This document shows, one piece after another, positions 1 through 8,580 of a stretch of DNA of 64,000 bases. The translations under genes and the position numbers were made by a program. Where the stretch lies: assembly GCA_963764315.1 (NCBI GenBank), contig CAVXSB010000009.1:248001-312000 (forward strand). The letters run 5' to 3'. Numbering within the stretch: the stretch's first letter is position 1; each line of letters begins with the position of its first letter. The DNA comes from DATLWN01 sp963764315 (lineage in GTDB: Bacteria; Pseudomonadota; Zetaproteobacteria; Mariprofundales; Mariprofundaceae). The notes below the pieces were generated by a model, which did no database searches, was not told the DNA's origin, and saw only the letters and a list, made by a program, of their open reading frames with translations.

Positions 1-514
1 GCCGGACGGTACGGCGCTGTGCATCGGCGACGGCGAGGGGCGCAACGGTGTCTGGCTGGCCGAGCAGGGCTTCGCCGTCACCTCCGTGGATGCCTCCTCG
101 GTGGGGCTGGAGAAGGCGCGGGCGCTTGGCCACCAGCGGGGGGTGGCGATCTCCACCGTGCATGCGGACTTGGCCGGATTCGATATCGGGCGCAACCGCT
201 GGGACCTCGTCATCTCCATCTTCTGCCACCTGCCGCCGCCGCTACGCCAGCGCGTGCACCGGGACATCGTCGCCGGTCTCAGGCCGGGCGGCGTGTACGT
301 GCTCGAGGCCTATACCCCGGCGCAGATCGCCTTCGGTACCGGCGGCCCGAAGACGGCGGATATGACGATGCAGCTGGAGGACCTGCGCCAGGAGCTTGCG
401 GGGCTCACGCTGCTGCATGGGGAGGAGCTGGAGCGGGAGGTGCACGAGGGGAAATACCACAACGGCCACAGCGCCGTCGTGCAGCTTATGGCCATCAAAC
501 CCGGGGCTCGGTGA
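1..514 (+). CDS. Class I SAM-dependent methyltransferase, 3' part
   Basis: The reading frame enters from before the window (first complete codon at base 2) and stops at 512-514. The translation begins PDGTALCIGDGEGRNGVWLA, where the GDGEGRNGVWLA stretch matches the glycine-rich SAM-binding motif I of TehB/Methyltransf_11-type enzymes. An acidic residue (VTSVDAS) follows at the end of beta-2 to bind the SAM ribose, and WDLVISIFCHLPP is the motif around beta-4. About 170 residues are visible. The substrate cannot be read from the sequence; small-molecule methylation or TehB-like detoxification is possible. It converges with the small membrane-protein gene at 525-758. Family call is secure; function is not. 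Confidence 0.75.
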   Translation, partial: PDGTALCIGDGEGRNGVWLAEQGFAVTSVDASSVGLEKARALGHQRGVAISTVHADLAGFDIGRNRWDLVISIFCHLPPPLRQRVHRDIVAGLRPGGVYVLEAYTPAQIAFGTGGPKTADMTMQLEDLRQELAGLTLLHGEELEREVHEGKYHNGHSAVVQLMAIKPGAR

Positions 515-524
515 GCGGCGGCGG

Positions 525-758
525 TCAGCGGCGGCGGGGCGGATAGACGCCTAGCCGGCGCATGCGCTGGCGCAGGCGTACCAGCCAGCGCCGGGCCCAG
601 TAGAACTCCAGTGCCAGCACCCCTAGGCCGGCGGCAATCGTCGGGGTTCCGGGGCCGGGGGTGACGAGCATGATCGTACCCAGCACCAGCAAGGTGCCGC
701 CGATGACGGCGGCGGCGACGCGGCGGGCGATGCGGTATTGGCGGGAATCATCCGGCAT
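525..758 (-). CDS. Small PGPGW-family membrane protein
   Basis: 77 residues with two hydrophobic segments (about 12-33 and 38-52) joined by the PGPGTP turn, followed by EFYWARRWL and a strongly basic C-terminal tail. The PGPG turn plus the xLExxWARRxL segment is the hallmark of the PGPGW putative transmembrane family (TIGR02611-like), whose function is unknown. It sits between a convergent methyltransferase and the frameshifted EamA gene, transcribed in the same direction as the latter, with only 9 bases between them. Confidence 0.65.
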   Translation of the reverse strand: MPDDSRQYRIARRVAAAVIGGTLLVLGTIMLVTPGPGTPTIAAGLGVLALEFYWARRWLVRLRQRMRRLGVYPPRRR

Positions 759-767
759 GGACCGACT

Positions 768-1647
768 CTAGCCGATGGCGCTGGCCCTCGCCTTGCCCAC
801 CTCGAACAACGCCAGCCCGGAGCCAATCAGTACCGCTCCGGCCAGCACCGTCGGGTGCAAGGACTCGCCGTTCAAGTACGTGCCCCAGCGCCAGCGCCGT
901 CACCGGCGTCACCAGCGTGATCAGTGCCACGCGCGTGGCTTGCACGTGGCGCAGCACGTGAAAGTACATGGCGAAGCCGAACACGGAGCCGAACAGGGCC
1001 AGGTAGCCGATAGCACCGATGGCGCGCGCCGGCAGGGCATGCGGCAGCGGGCCGCCGGTGATCAGCCAGGCCAGCACGAACAGGGGCGCGGCCACCAGCA
1101 GGCCGCCGCTGGTCATCACCAGCGCCGGCAGCTTTGCGTCGATGCGCTTGACCCAGACGGCCGAAGCCGACTGGATGGCCATGCCCGCCAGTACCCCGCC
1201 CACGCCGAGCCCCGCATGCCCGGCAAGCTGCAGGCCGCTGCCGAAGATCACGGCGAGACCCGTCAGCCCCAGCAGCATGCCCATGATGCGCCGGCCGGTC
1301 AGTGCCTCGTCCTCCAGCCAGCGGCTGGCCATCAGGCCCGTGGCCAGCGGCGACAGGCCAAAGACTACGGCGATCCAGCCGGAAGGGATGTACTGGGAGG
1401 CCCAGTACACGCACAGCATGGAACCGAAGATGCCGAGCCCGCCGGCGACATAGGCCCGCCGTGCCTCGGCGTGCCAGCGCATGCCCAGTCCCGGCAACGC
1501 CGTCAGCATCAGTGCCAGCATGGCGCCGATGGCCATGCGGCTGGTGACCCCGAGCAGGAAGCCGACACCGTGGCTGCTCCACCAGATGGCCAGCGGCGTG
1601 GTGCTCCAGATGATGATCACGCCCAGATAGGCCAGGGGCACGGACAT
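768..1647 (-). pseudogene. EamA/DMT-family permease with a single-base frameshift
   Basis: The gene starts at an ATG at 1647 (MSVPLAYLGVIIIWSTTP) preceded by GAGGAGC, and shows the ten-helix pattern of DMT-superfamily drug/metabolite exporters with two EamA repeats. The frame is intact to ALALGHVL. Near 871-878 it shifts: the expected continuation NGESLHPTVLAGAVLIGSGL... and the natural stop at 768-770 are in another frame. The total length of 880 bases is one base more than 293 codons, so one extra base is present. Corrected, the protein would be 292 residues, the usual DMT size. Substrate unknown. It may be genuine decay or a sequencing/assembly insertion. Confidence 0.75.
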
Positions 1648-1822
1648 CTCACGCTCCTCTTTCCTTGGCTCCCGGCGTGCCGGGCATGGCGGCATCATCG
1701 GGGCCGCCAGTTCCCTGTCAACGCACAAATAAGGTTCAAAGAAGGGCACCCCGTTTATGTTGATAGGAAGCTATCGCGCGGCGGGTCAGCGCCGCTTGCT
1801 CCCTTCGGGTCCCTGATCCTGC

Positions 1823-1871
1823 ATATTCGACATCGGCCGCGGCCCTTCCGTTCTTTTCCGATGTCGAATAT
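1823..1871. repeat. 14-bp perfect inverted repeat with a 21-base spacer
   Basis: ATATTCGACATCGG at 1823-1836 is repeated in inverted orientation at 1858-1871. The element lies in the 338-base gap between the 5' end of the EamA gene and the 6S RNA terminator, about 180-220 bases upstream of EamA. It has no adjacent T-run, so it does not look like an intrinsic terminator. A regulator site or RNA hairpin is possible. Nothing else recognisable lies in this gap. Confidence 0.5.
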
Positions 1872-1937
1872 TGGTCTCGGCAGCCTGCTAACGGGGAATC
1901 AAAAGCATGGTCCAAAGGTGAGTTTCGCGATGATCCC

Positions 1938-1973
1938 AAAAGAAAGGCCTGCCGGAGAGGGATGGCAGGCCTT
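1938..1973 (-). terminator. Intrinsic terminator downstream of 6S RNA
   Basis: On the minus strand the 10-base arms AAGGCCTGCC and GGCAGGCCTT (1944-1953 and 1964-1973) enclose a 10-base loop and are followed by a T-rich run (TTTCTTTT). It lies 13 bases after the predicted 3' end of the 6S RNA. Confidence 0.75.
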
Positions 1974-1985
1974 GGGGGGGAGATT

Positions 1986-2158
1986 TTGCGTTGCCCGGCG
2001 GGCGGCCTGTAGGCACTGAACCCTTGTGGCCAAGGTGGGTGCCGCGATCCGACGTCAGGTATCCCGGACTGGCGGGACGCACACGGTCGGAAGAAATAGC
2101 TCCCCTGTCAGTGCGTATCGGCTCAGGGCCTAAGGCCGCGGTGCCGGTGCAACGCATA
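1986..2158 (-). ncRNA. ssrS: 6S RNA
   Basis: Read on the minus strand, this stretch carries the conserved 6S segment CCCTGAGCCGATA near its 5' side. Towards its 3' side it has CACCTTGGCCACAAGGGTTC...TACAGG, close to the Escherichia segment CACCTTGAACCAAGGGTTCA...TACAG. The ends pair to form the closing stem (GCGTTGC at 2149-2155 with GCAACGC at 1988-1994, then CCGG with CCGG and GCGGCC with GGCCGC), giving the long bulged hairpin that mimics an open promoter and binds sigma70-RNA polymerase. The length of about 170 nt is normal. No ygfA/zapA neighbour is present; hemF lies upstream and EamA downstream. Exact ends are estimated. Confidence 0.85.
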
Positions 2159-2160
2159 CA

Positions 2161-2166
2161 TCTATA
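2161..2166 (-). promoter_or_regulatory. -10 element of the 6S RNA promoter
   Basis: TATAGA on the minus strand lies 6-7 bases before the predicted 6S start near 2154. No convincing -35 hexamer at 16-18 bp spacing was seen. Confidence 0.45.
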
Positions 2167-2223
2167 AGCAGAATGGATGCCAAAGCCGGACGGTTCCGGA
2201 AATATTTCCTGTATATCAGTGAT

Positions 2224-3261
2224 TTAGATGTGGTTCCGAACCGTCGGTGGCGGCACATCGGCGGCGGCCTGCAGGGCAATCGCTTCCGGATGGGCGGCAT
2301 AATGATGTCGCACGATGTCGGCCAGTTGACGCTTGGCGGCCTCGTCGACGGGGGCGGGATCGGCTGCCGGCAGGGCAGCGATCAGGCCCTGCAGAAGCGC
2401 ATCCTGCGGGGCGGGCATGCGGCCGGCCCAGTCGGCGAGCAGGGCTCGGTCCACATAGGGGGGAAGCGAGCCCATGATGCCGACGTCGTTCTGGTCGTGT
2501 ACGAGCAGGCCCGTCGTGGTGCCGCGATCCAGCGTCAGCACCTGGAAGAAGTACAGCGTGTGATATGCGAGCTGCTTCGCCCTTTGTGCCTCGGTCGGGG
2601 CCGGGGCTGCGGTCAGCGCCTCGGCGAGGATGGAAAGATAGGTGTCGATGGCCGCTTCGCCGACGGAAGCCGCCAGCGCCTGGTCGGTGGCCACATCTTC
2701 CGTGTGGTAGCCCTCAAGGTAGAAATGTGCCACGCCGCGATGACGGCCCAGCACCGGGATATTGAAATAACGCTCGCCCTGGGCCTTGGCCTCTGCGAAC
2801 TGTGCCGGCGCCGCGGCCTTCAGTGCCTCCAGGAAGCGGGCGGTGTGCGCCGCATTCTCGTGCGAGGGGTTCAGGTCGGCCATGATGCGCCAGTAGCCGG
2901 ATCCGTCCTTCATTTCCGTCCAGCTGACGTGGATGTGCACGGAGGGCGCCAGCGGGTGTGCGGGATGGATGATGGTGGAGATGGCATTGGCCGAGCCCAG
3001 GCGCTTTTCCGGCATGTCGTCGTAATGCACCTGCGAGACATTGACCGAGCCGCGCCCGAACAGCGGGCCCTCCGCCGTCTCGAAGCGCAGGCCGCCACCG
3101 TGCCGGCCCTCGTCGCGCAGCCATTCGACCTCGGAAAATCCCTGGGCGGCGCCGAGCTCGCGGGCCAGTGCCTCCAGGCCCTGCACGAAGCGCCGTTGCA
3201 GCCCGCTGACCAGGGCGAATGCGGTGTTGGCGGTGTCGGAGGCGGCGGGGATGCGGGTCAT
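2224..3261 (-). CDS. Coproporphyrinogen III oxidase-family protein (HemF-like)
   Basis: 345 residues. The GRGSVNVS segment and the HPAHPLAPSVHIHVSW stretch correspond to the GGGVNVS and HPxNPxxPxxHxNxR substrate-binding signatures of oxygen-dependent coproporphyrinogen oxidase, which decarboxylates two propionates of coproporphyrinogen III in cytoplasmic haem synthesis. WRIMADLNPS and YHTEDV also fit. The sequence is divergent: the usual asparagines and arginine of the second motif are replaced (HAHP, HIHVSW), so catalytic identity is less certain than family membership. The start at 3261 is preceded by AGGACG. An upstream in-frame ATG exists at 3303. Haem demand would suit the cytochrome cluster at 50-62 kb. 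Confidence 0.7.
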   Translation of the reverse strand: MTRIPAASDTANTAFALVSGLQRRFVQGLEALARELGAAQGFSEVEWLRDEGRHGGGLRFETAEGPLFGRGSVNVSQVHYDDMPEKRLGSANAISTIIHPAHPLAPSVHIHVSWTEMKDGSGYWRIMADLNPSHENAAHTARFLEALKAAAPAQFAEAKAQGERYFNIPVLGRHRGVAHFYLEGYHTEDVATDQALAASVGEAAIDTYLSILAEALTAAPAPTEAQRAKQLAYHTLYFFQVLTLDRGTTTGLLVHDQNDVGIMGSLPPYVDRALLADWAGRMPAPQDALLQGLIAALPAADPAPVDEAAKRQLADIVRHHYAAHPEAIALQAAADVPPPTVRNHI

Positions 3262-3473
3262 GGATCGTCCTATGCGGTGGATTCGGGCCGGGTGCCCGGG
3301 CAAAGACTATGGGTATCGTGGGGGTGATGCCAGCTCTCACAGAGCCCGGCCTTTGCCTGTGCGCCCCTGGATGCGTATCCTGAACATTGAAATGCGCTAT
3401 CAGCTCACCCACGGCCTCGGCCGGTCTGCCCTGACGCATCATTTCATATTCCGGCTGGCGTGGGGTGCGTTGC

Positions 3474-4148
3474 ATGCAGGATTATCAAGTTAAGTTCGAG
3501 AACTATACCATCGCTGGCGAGGACTACCGCATCCGCTCGCTGCTCGACAAACAGCAGTACCCGGCCGCAGGTGGCGAAGACGAGCATCCCGGCGTCAGCG
3601 CAGCCAACTGGCCGCTGTTCGGCGTGGTCTGGCCGTCGGGCCAGATGCTGGCCCGGCACATGAGCGCGTATGCGATCGAGGGGAAACGTATTCTCGAGGT
3701 CGGCTGCGGCCTGGCGCTGGCCAGCATCGTGCTGCACCGCCATGGCGCCAATATCACCGCCAGCGATTGCCATCCGATGATGCCGGCCTTTTTGGCGGCG
3801 AATATGGCCCTGAACAAGCTGTGCGACATCGATACCATCGTCGGCGACTGGGTGGGGGAGGAGGCCGAGGCCGATCTGTTCGACGTGATCATCGGTGCCG
3901 ACGTGCTCTACGAGCGCGACCATTTCTCCATGCTCTCCGCGTTCATCGATCGCCATGCCAGGCCGACGGCGGAAGTGATCATCGTCGACCCCGGCCGCGG
4001 ATATGCGGGAAAGTTCAGCCGCCAGATGCAGGCATTGGGCTACGACTGCACGCAGCAGCGTTCCGAGATGTGCCTGGCCGACGGTAAGATGTTTTCGGGC
4101 AGGATCATGACCTACCGCCGGGTGGCGCCGGAGATCGCGGCCCGATGA
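3474..4148 (+). CDS. METTL-type (Methyltransf_16 family) methyltransferase
   Basis: 224 residues starting MQDYQVKFENYTIAG. The segment FGVVWPSGQMLARHM followed by RILEVGCGLALASIVLHRHG is the WPSGxxLA plus SAM-binding ExGCGxGL pattern of the lysine/nicotinamide methyltransferase-like PF10294 family. DVIIGADVLYERDH corresponds to the D-V-x-Y post-II motif. Members methylate protein lysines; the target here is unknown. It is divergent from the hemF-like gene with a 212-base gap and convergent with cvfB. Confidence 0.7.
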   Translation: MQDYQVKFENYTIAGEDYRIRSLLDKQQYPAAGGEDEHPGVSAANWPLFGVVWPSGQMLARHMSAYAIEGKRILEVGCGLALASIVLHRHGANITASDCHPMMPAFLAANMALNKLCDIDTIVGDWVGEEAEADLFDVIIGADVLYERDHFSMLSAFIDRHARPTAEVIIVDPGRGYAGKFSRQMQALGYDCTQQRSEMCLADGKMFSGRIMTYRRVAPEIAAR

Positions 4149-4164
4149 TGCGGAGGGCCCGGGC

Positions 4165-5058
4165 TCAGGCGCCGGCGGCCTTTTCTCCCTCGCCTTTTCC
4201 AGCAGCCGCACGCAGGGCGTGGATGCCGTCGTCACCGATGCTGATCCGTCGTTGCCTGAAGAGGGCGCCGATGGCCTTTTTGTAGAGATTCTTGCTGACC
4301 CCGAAGCGTGTACGGATTTCGTCCGGGTCGGTTTTGTCGGTCAGCGGCAGGAAGCCGTCCGCCGCCTCAAGTGCCGCGAGGATGGCCTCGCCGACCTCGT
4401 TGCTCTTGTCGCTCGCTTGCCGGTGCAGGCAGAGGTCGATGCGGCCGTCCTCCCGAATCTGGCGGATATAGCCTGTCAGGCGTTCGCCGTGCCTCAGCTC
4501 GCGTACCAGCTCATGCCGGTGCAGCAGTCCCCAGTAGCGGTTGTTGACGATCATGCGGTAGCCGAGATCGGTTTTGGCGGCGTTGAACAGCGCCACCTCC
4601 TCACCCGCTTCGAACTCGCCGTGCGCCTCATCGAACAGGAATTCGTCGAGCTTCGCCGAGGCGGCGATGCGGTGACTGTCGGCATCGAGGAAGATGCGTA
4701 CCACATAGGATTTTCCCGCCTGCATGCGCGTCACCTGTTCGTTGAACGGCAGCAGCAGATCCTTGGGTAGCCCCCAGTCGAGGAAGATGCCGTGCTTCGT
4801 CACCGAGGCGACCTTCAGCAAGGCGAATTCGCCAACCATGGCATAGGGGCGTTCGGTGGTGGCGATGATGCGGTCTTCGGAATCGAGATGGACGAAAACA
4901 TCGAGAGCGTCGCCGATCTTGCAGCCCTTCGGTACATAGCGCTTGGGGAGCAGGATGTCGCCGAAGCCGCCGCGCCCCGTGTCGCCACCATCGAGGTAGA
5001 GACCGAAATCGACCTCCCGGACGACGGATAGCCGGTTGACGCGCCCGATCGCCAGCAT
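4165..5058 (-). CDS. cvfB: S1-like RNA-binding protein, CvfB/YitL family
   Basis: 297 residues starting MLAIGRVNRLSVVREVDFGLYLDGG. It shows the CvfB order: three S1-like OB modules (about 1-65, 70-140, 150-215), each opening with a hydrophobic V/I-x-x-x-G-x-F/Y-L-D pattern, then a C-terminal winged-helix (DPDEIRTRFGVSKNLYKKAIGALFRQRRI). CvfB binds RNA and affects virulence and gene expression in Firmicutes; its role in proteobacteria is poorly defined. The gene follows the parvulin gene with a 4-base gap, so the two are co-transcribed. Confidence 0.85.
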   Translation of the reverse strand: MLAIGRVNRLSVVREVDFGLYLDGGDTGRGGFGDILLPKRYVPKGCKIGDALDVFVHLDSEDRIIATTERPYAMVGEFALLKVASVTKHGIFLDWGLPKDLLLPFNEQVTRMQAGKSYVVRIFLDADSHRIAASAKLDEFLFDEAHGEFEAGEEVALFNAAKTDLGYRMIVNNRYWGLLHRHELVRELRHGERLTGYIRQIREDGRIDLCLHRQASDKSNEVGEAILAALEAADGFLPLTDKTDPDEIRTRFGVSKNLYKKAIGALFRQRRISIGDDGIHALRAAAGKGEGEKAAGA

Positions 5059-5062
5059 GGTC

Positions 5063-5371
5063 TTACTGCGGTTCGCTGCGGGCGGTGATTTCGATCAGGT
5101 GGTAGCCGAACTGGGTTTGTATCGGTCCGTGCATCTGGTGCAGGGCGGCTGAGAACACCACATCGTCGAAGGCCTTGACCATCTGCCCTTGCCCGAACGA
5201 GCCCAGGTCGCCGCCGCGCTGGCCGGAGGGGCAGTCGGAGTGTTGCCTGGCCATGTCGGCGAAATCGGCACCGGCCTCGATCTCGGCCTTCAGCCTTTCG
5301 CAGGCGGCCTCGTCCTTCACCAGGATATGGCGCGCCGAGGCGGTCGCCTTGTTGTTTCCGAATCCGAACAT
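5063..5371 (-). CDS. Peptidyl-prolyl cis-trans isomerase, parvulin type
   Basis: 102 residues forming a single rotamase domain: ASARHILVKDEAACERLKAEI, FADMARQHSDCPSGQRGGDLGSFGQGQM and FGYHLIEI are the canonical parvulin blocks with the conserved His, Cys and His residues. No signal peptide, so it is cytoplasmic like E. coli PpiC. It is the first gene of a two-gene leftward unit with cvfB. Confidence 0.85.
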   Translation of the reverse strand: MFGFGNNKATASARHILVKDEAACERLKAEIEAGADFADMARQHSDCPSGQRGGDLGSFGQGQMVKAFDDVVFSAALHQMHGPIQTQFGYHLIEITARSEPQ

Positions 5372-5527
5372 GCGCGTCCTCCAGACCGATCAAACGCCGA
5401 CAGCTTAACCGGGCGGCGCAGAAAATGCTTGTGCAGCGCGTCCATCGGCATGTCCGCCATGTTTATGCTACACATGGATATGCCGTCGGCGTCATGGGGA
5501 AAGCGGCGGCAGGGAGGCTCAGCGTTC

Positions 5528-6988
5528 GTGGCTAACCAGGCAGTTGCACTCAGATATGCGGTCCGTCCGCAGGTGATCCTGAAATACTTCGGACAGCTGT
5601 GTCTGGTGCTGGCAGCGCTGACGCTGGTGCCTCTGGCGGTTTCCCTGATTTATGGCGAAACTGCCATCAGCTTCAGATATGCCGTGGTGGTGATCGCCCT
5701 GGCTTTGGCGGGTGCCGGCCTGGCGCGACTGCGCTGCCCGGCCGACATGCAGGGCAACGAGGGCATGGTGCTGGTCACCCTGATCTTCCTGTTCACGCCC
5801 CTGGTCATGAGTTATCCGATGATGGGATCGGGGCTGTCGTTCATCGATGCCCTGTTTGAGGCCGTTTCGGGCGTCACCACCACGGGGCTCAGCACCGTCA
5901 CGACACTGGCGGGCGTGCCCGCCGCCTTTTTGTTCTCGCGCGCCTGGATGCAATGGTACGGCGGCCTGGGCATTGTCGTTTTATCCCTGGCGCTGCTGAC
6001 CCATCCCGGGCTGGTCGCCAAGGGGCTTGCCGCCGCCGAAACCGAGGTGGACGATCTCGTTGGCGGCACCAAGGCGCATGCGCGGCGCGTGCTGCAGGTC
6101 TACCTGTTGTTGACCGTCATCGGTATCGCGGGTGCGATGCTGGCCGGCGTACATGTCATGGATGCGGTACTCTACACCATGGCATCGGTATCCACCGGGG
6201 GCTTCGCCCCCGCGGATGCCAGCCTGGCGCCGCTGAACGGCGTGGCGCAGGGATGGATTACCCTGCTCTGCCTGAGCGGCGCTGTCCCGCTCACCCTCTA
6301 TTTCCGGGCATTCCGAAAGAAGCGCTCATCGGTGGATATGCTGCAGCTGTTTTCGCTCATCGCTGCGGCGGCGATCACCTCGCTGCTGCTGGGTGCCAGC
6401 ATGTGGCTGATCGACGGCATGCCCTGGAAAGAGGCCCTGCATCACGCGCCCCTGCTGGCCTTTTCGGCGCAAACCACCGCCGGCTTCGCCTCCATGCCCT
6501 GTTCGCAGCTGGATGCGGGCTCCAAGCTGGTGCTGATCTTCTCCATGCTGATCGGCGGCGGCGTCGGCTCCACCGCCGGCGGCTTCAAGCTATTGCGGCT
6601 GCTGATCGCCATCGCCGTATTCCGCCGGATCATCCTGCGTACCAGCCTGCCGCAACACGCCGTCATGGAGCCGAGCCTTGGGGGGCATACGCTGCAGGCC
6701 AGCGAGATCCAGGAGGCGATGCTGCTGATCCTGCTGTTCGTCATCGTGGTGTCGCTCTCCTGGCTGCCGTTCGTGGTGATGGGCTACCATCCCCTCGATG
6801 CCCTGTTCGAGGTGGTGTCCGCCACCGGTACGGTCGGGCTTTCGACCGGCATCACCGGCCCGTCGCTGCCGAGCGCGCTGAAGGGCGTGTTGTGCGTGGA
6901 TATGCTGATGGGCCGGCTCGAGATCATCGCCTGGCTGGTGCTGTTGTATCGCGGCACCTGGTTCGGCAGGAGAATGGAGGTCGCATGA
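5528..6988 (+). CDS. trkH: Trk-family potassium uptake membrane subunit
   Basis: 486 residues if started at the GTG at 5528 with AGGGAGG ten bases upstream; in-frame ATGs at 5459 and 5474 would add a charged extension. The four P-loop selectivity filters are visible (VTTTGLST, ASVSTGGFA, AQTTAGFAS, SATGTVGLST), each with the key glycine, within about ten membrane segments. It forms the K+ pore of a Trk/Ktr system driven by proton or sodium gradients and gated by the downstream TrkA-type subunit, whose ATG overlaps its stop. Confidence 0.9.
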   Translation: MANQAVALRYAVRPQVILKYFGQLCLVLAALTLVPLAVSLIYGETAISFRYAVVVIALALAGAGLARLRCPADMQGNEGMVLVTLIFLFTPLVMSYPMMGSGLSFIDALFEAVSGVTTTGLSTVTTLAGVPAAFLFSRAWMQWYGGLGIVVLSLALLTHPGLVAKGLAAAETEVDDLVGGTKAHARRVLQVYLLLTVIGIAGAMLAGVHVMDAVLYTMASVSTGGFAPADASLAPLNGVAQGWITLLCLSGAVPLTLYFRAFRKKRSSVDMLQLFSLIAAAAITSLLLGASMWLIDGMPWKEALHHAPLLAFSAQTTAGFASMPCSQLDAGSKLVLIFSMLIGGGVGSTAGGFKLLRLLIAIAVFRRIILRTSLPQHAVMEPSLGGHTLQASEIQEAMLLILLFVIVVSLSWLPFVVMGYHPLDALFEVVSATGTVGLSTGITGPSLPSALKGVLCVDMLMGRLEIIAWLVLLYRGTWFGRRMEVA

Positions 6989-7680
6989 GAATCGCATTTG
7001 TCGGCGCCGGCGAGGTCAGTATCGGCACGGCCAAGGCGCTGATCCGGAAGGGTCACGAGGTCGTCATCATCGAGTCCTCCAAAGAGAAGATCGAGGAGCT
7101 GTCGCAGGAGATGGATTGCAGCTTCCTGCAGGGTGACGGCAGCCGACCGGATATTCTGCGCGAGGTCAATCCGGTGCAAACGGATGTGCTCTTCTGCCTG
7201 ACCAACAGCGACCAGGTCAACCTGATTGCCGGCCTGGTCGGGCGCTCGCTGGGATTCAAGCGCGTGGTCACGAGCATCGCCGATTCCCAGTTCGAAAGCA
7301 TCTGCCTGGAGCTGGGGCTGAAGGATACGATCGTGCCGTCACGCACCATCAGCCGCTACCTGGAGGATATGGTCGGCGGTAGCGAGAACGTGGAGCTCTC
7401 CACCGTCCTCAAGGAGGAGGCGCGATTCTTCACGCTGATCGCCAGGGAAGAGGATGCCGTCAGCGCGGCGGAGCTGGAACTGCCCAGCGAAGCCAGGCCC
7501 ATCTGCTATTACCGCGACGGCAAGTTTTTCCATGCAGATGCGGATACGCAGTTCGCCAAGGGCGACGAGATCGTCATCCTGACGCACAGCAAGCATCTCC
7601 CGAGCCTGCAGGAGCGCTGGCAGGCCAAGGCGACCACGAAACCGAGCGGTCCCGAGGCGGCAGCGAAGGCACAGGAGTAG
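6985..7680 (+). CDS. trkA: TrkA/KtrA-type regulatory subunit of potassium uptake
   Basis: 231 residues. The N-terminal Rossmann RCK domain opens MRIAFVGAGEVSIGTAKAL (G-x-G-x-x-G nucleotide site), continues with VVIIE as the acidic beta-2 end and GDGSRPDIL, and is followed by a TrkA-C domain from about 130. It binds NAD(H)/ATP and gates the TrkH pore. There is one RCK_N/RCK_C copy, so it resembles KtrA more than the duplicated enteric TrkA. Its ATG overlaps the trkH stop by 4 bases, indicating translational coupling. The C-terminal 15 residues are low-complexity Ala/Lys. Confidence 0.88.
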   Translation: MRIAFVGAGEVSIGTAKALIRKGHEVVIIESSKEKIEELSQEMDCSFLQGDGSRPDILREVNPVQTDVLFCLTNSDQVNLIAGLVGRSLGFKRVVTSIADSQFESICLELGLKDTIVPSRTISRYLEDMVGGSENVELSTVLKEEARFFTLIAREEDAVSAAELELPSEARPICYYRDGKFFHADADTQFAKGDEIVILTHSKHLPSLQERWQAKATTKPSGPEAAAKAQE

Positions 7681-7758
7681 GCGGACGACTGAGGCCATGC
7701 CGGGGCATGGCAAGGACGGCGGCCGGAAACGGCGGCCGTCATGCGCGCCGGAGCGGGA

Positions 7759-8580
7759 TTATTCGTCGTGCGCGAAGGATTTGATGATGTAGCCGCCGGA
7801 TTTCTCGTCGAGTTCCAGCTCCAGCAGTTTGCGCGCCTGGGCCTCCTCCAGCAGCTGGCCGAAGGTGCGGAAGCCGTGGTAGCCCTCGGAGAAGCCGGGC
7901 TGGCGGCGTTTGATCGTCTGCTTGACCATCGAGCCCCAGACCTTGTCCTCCTCGCCGCGCTCGGTGAACAGGTCCTCGACCGTTTCCATGACGAGGTCGA
8001 TGCCCTCCTGGCGCAGGGTCTCCTCGCTCTCCGGGCTGTCCTTGGCCTTGGGCTTGGCCTTGGAGGAGGAGCGCCTGCGGCGGGACTTGCCCTGCTTCTC
8101 GGAGTCACGCACCAGATCGTCGTAGTAGATGAACTCGTCGCAGTTGGCGGTCAACAGGTCCGCGGTCGAGTTCTTGACCCCGACGCCGATGACGATCTTG
8201 TCGTTCTCCCGGAGCTTCGAGACCAGCGGCGAGAAATCCGAATCCCCGGAGATGATGACGAAGGTGTCGACATGCGCCTTGGTGTAGCACAGATCCAGGG
8301 CGTCGACGACCATGCGGATGTCGGCGGAATTCTTGCCGGATTGGCGCACATGCGGAATCTCGATCAGCTCGAAGGCCGCCTCGTGCATCGGCGCCTTGAA
8401 ATCCTTGTACCGGTCCCAGTCGCAATAGGCCTTCTTGACCACGATGTTGCCCTTCAGGAGCAGCCGCTCCAGCACCTTCTTGATGTCGAAGGCGGCGAAC
8501 TTGGCATCGCGCACACCCAGGGCCACGTTCTCGAAGTCGCAAAACAGCGCCATGCTGTGGGTGGTATTCTTGTCGCTCAT
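7759..8580 (-). CDS. NYN (LabA/DUF88) domain protein with C-terminal LOTUS/OST-HTH-like domain
   Basis: 273 residues. The N-terminal NYN/PIN-like ribonuclease fold has the acidic residues ALFCDFENVALG, KNSADIRMVVDALDL and FVIISGDSDFSPLV, matching the metal-binding aspartates of LabA-like/Limkain NYN nucleases. A basic linker (RRRRSSSKAKPKAK, about 174-187) leads to a helical domain (VWGSMVKQTIKRRQPGF...FGQLLEEAQARKLLELE) resembling the OST-HTH/LOTUS RNA-binding module. A role in RNA turnover is likely; the target is unknown. It is the last gene of the leftward zwf-gnd-pgl operon, with ATGA overlap to pgl. Confidence 0.85.
   Translation of the reverse strand: MSDKNTTHSMALFCDFENVALGVRDAKFAAFDIKKVLERLLLKGNIVVKKAYCDWDRYKDFKAPMHEAAFELIEIPHVRQSGKNSADIRMVVDALDLCYTKAHVDTFVIISGDSDFSPLVSKLRENDKIVIGVGVKNSTADLLTANCDEFIYYDDLVRDSEKQGKSRRRRSSSKAKPKAKDSPESEETLRQEGIDLVMETVEDLFTERGEEDKVWGSMVKQTIKRRQPGFSEGYHGFRTFGQLLEEAQARKLLELELDEKSGGYIIKSFAHDE

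Noticed and set aside
775..2019. Long plus-strand frame antisense to the EamA gene and 6S RNA
   Set aside because: Composition is low-complexity Gln/His/Arg, and the opposite strand has recognisable membrane-protein motifs and an RNA gene.
5953..7680. Long frame beginning inside trkH and ending with trkA
   Set aside because: The first 340 residues are an out-of-frame shadow of trkH; the real trkA starts at 6985 with ATGA coupling.
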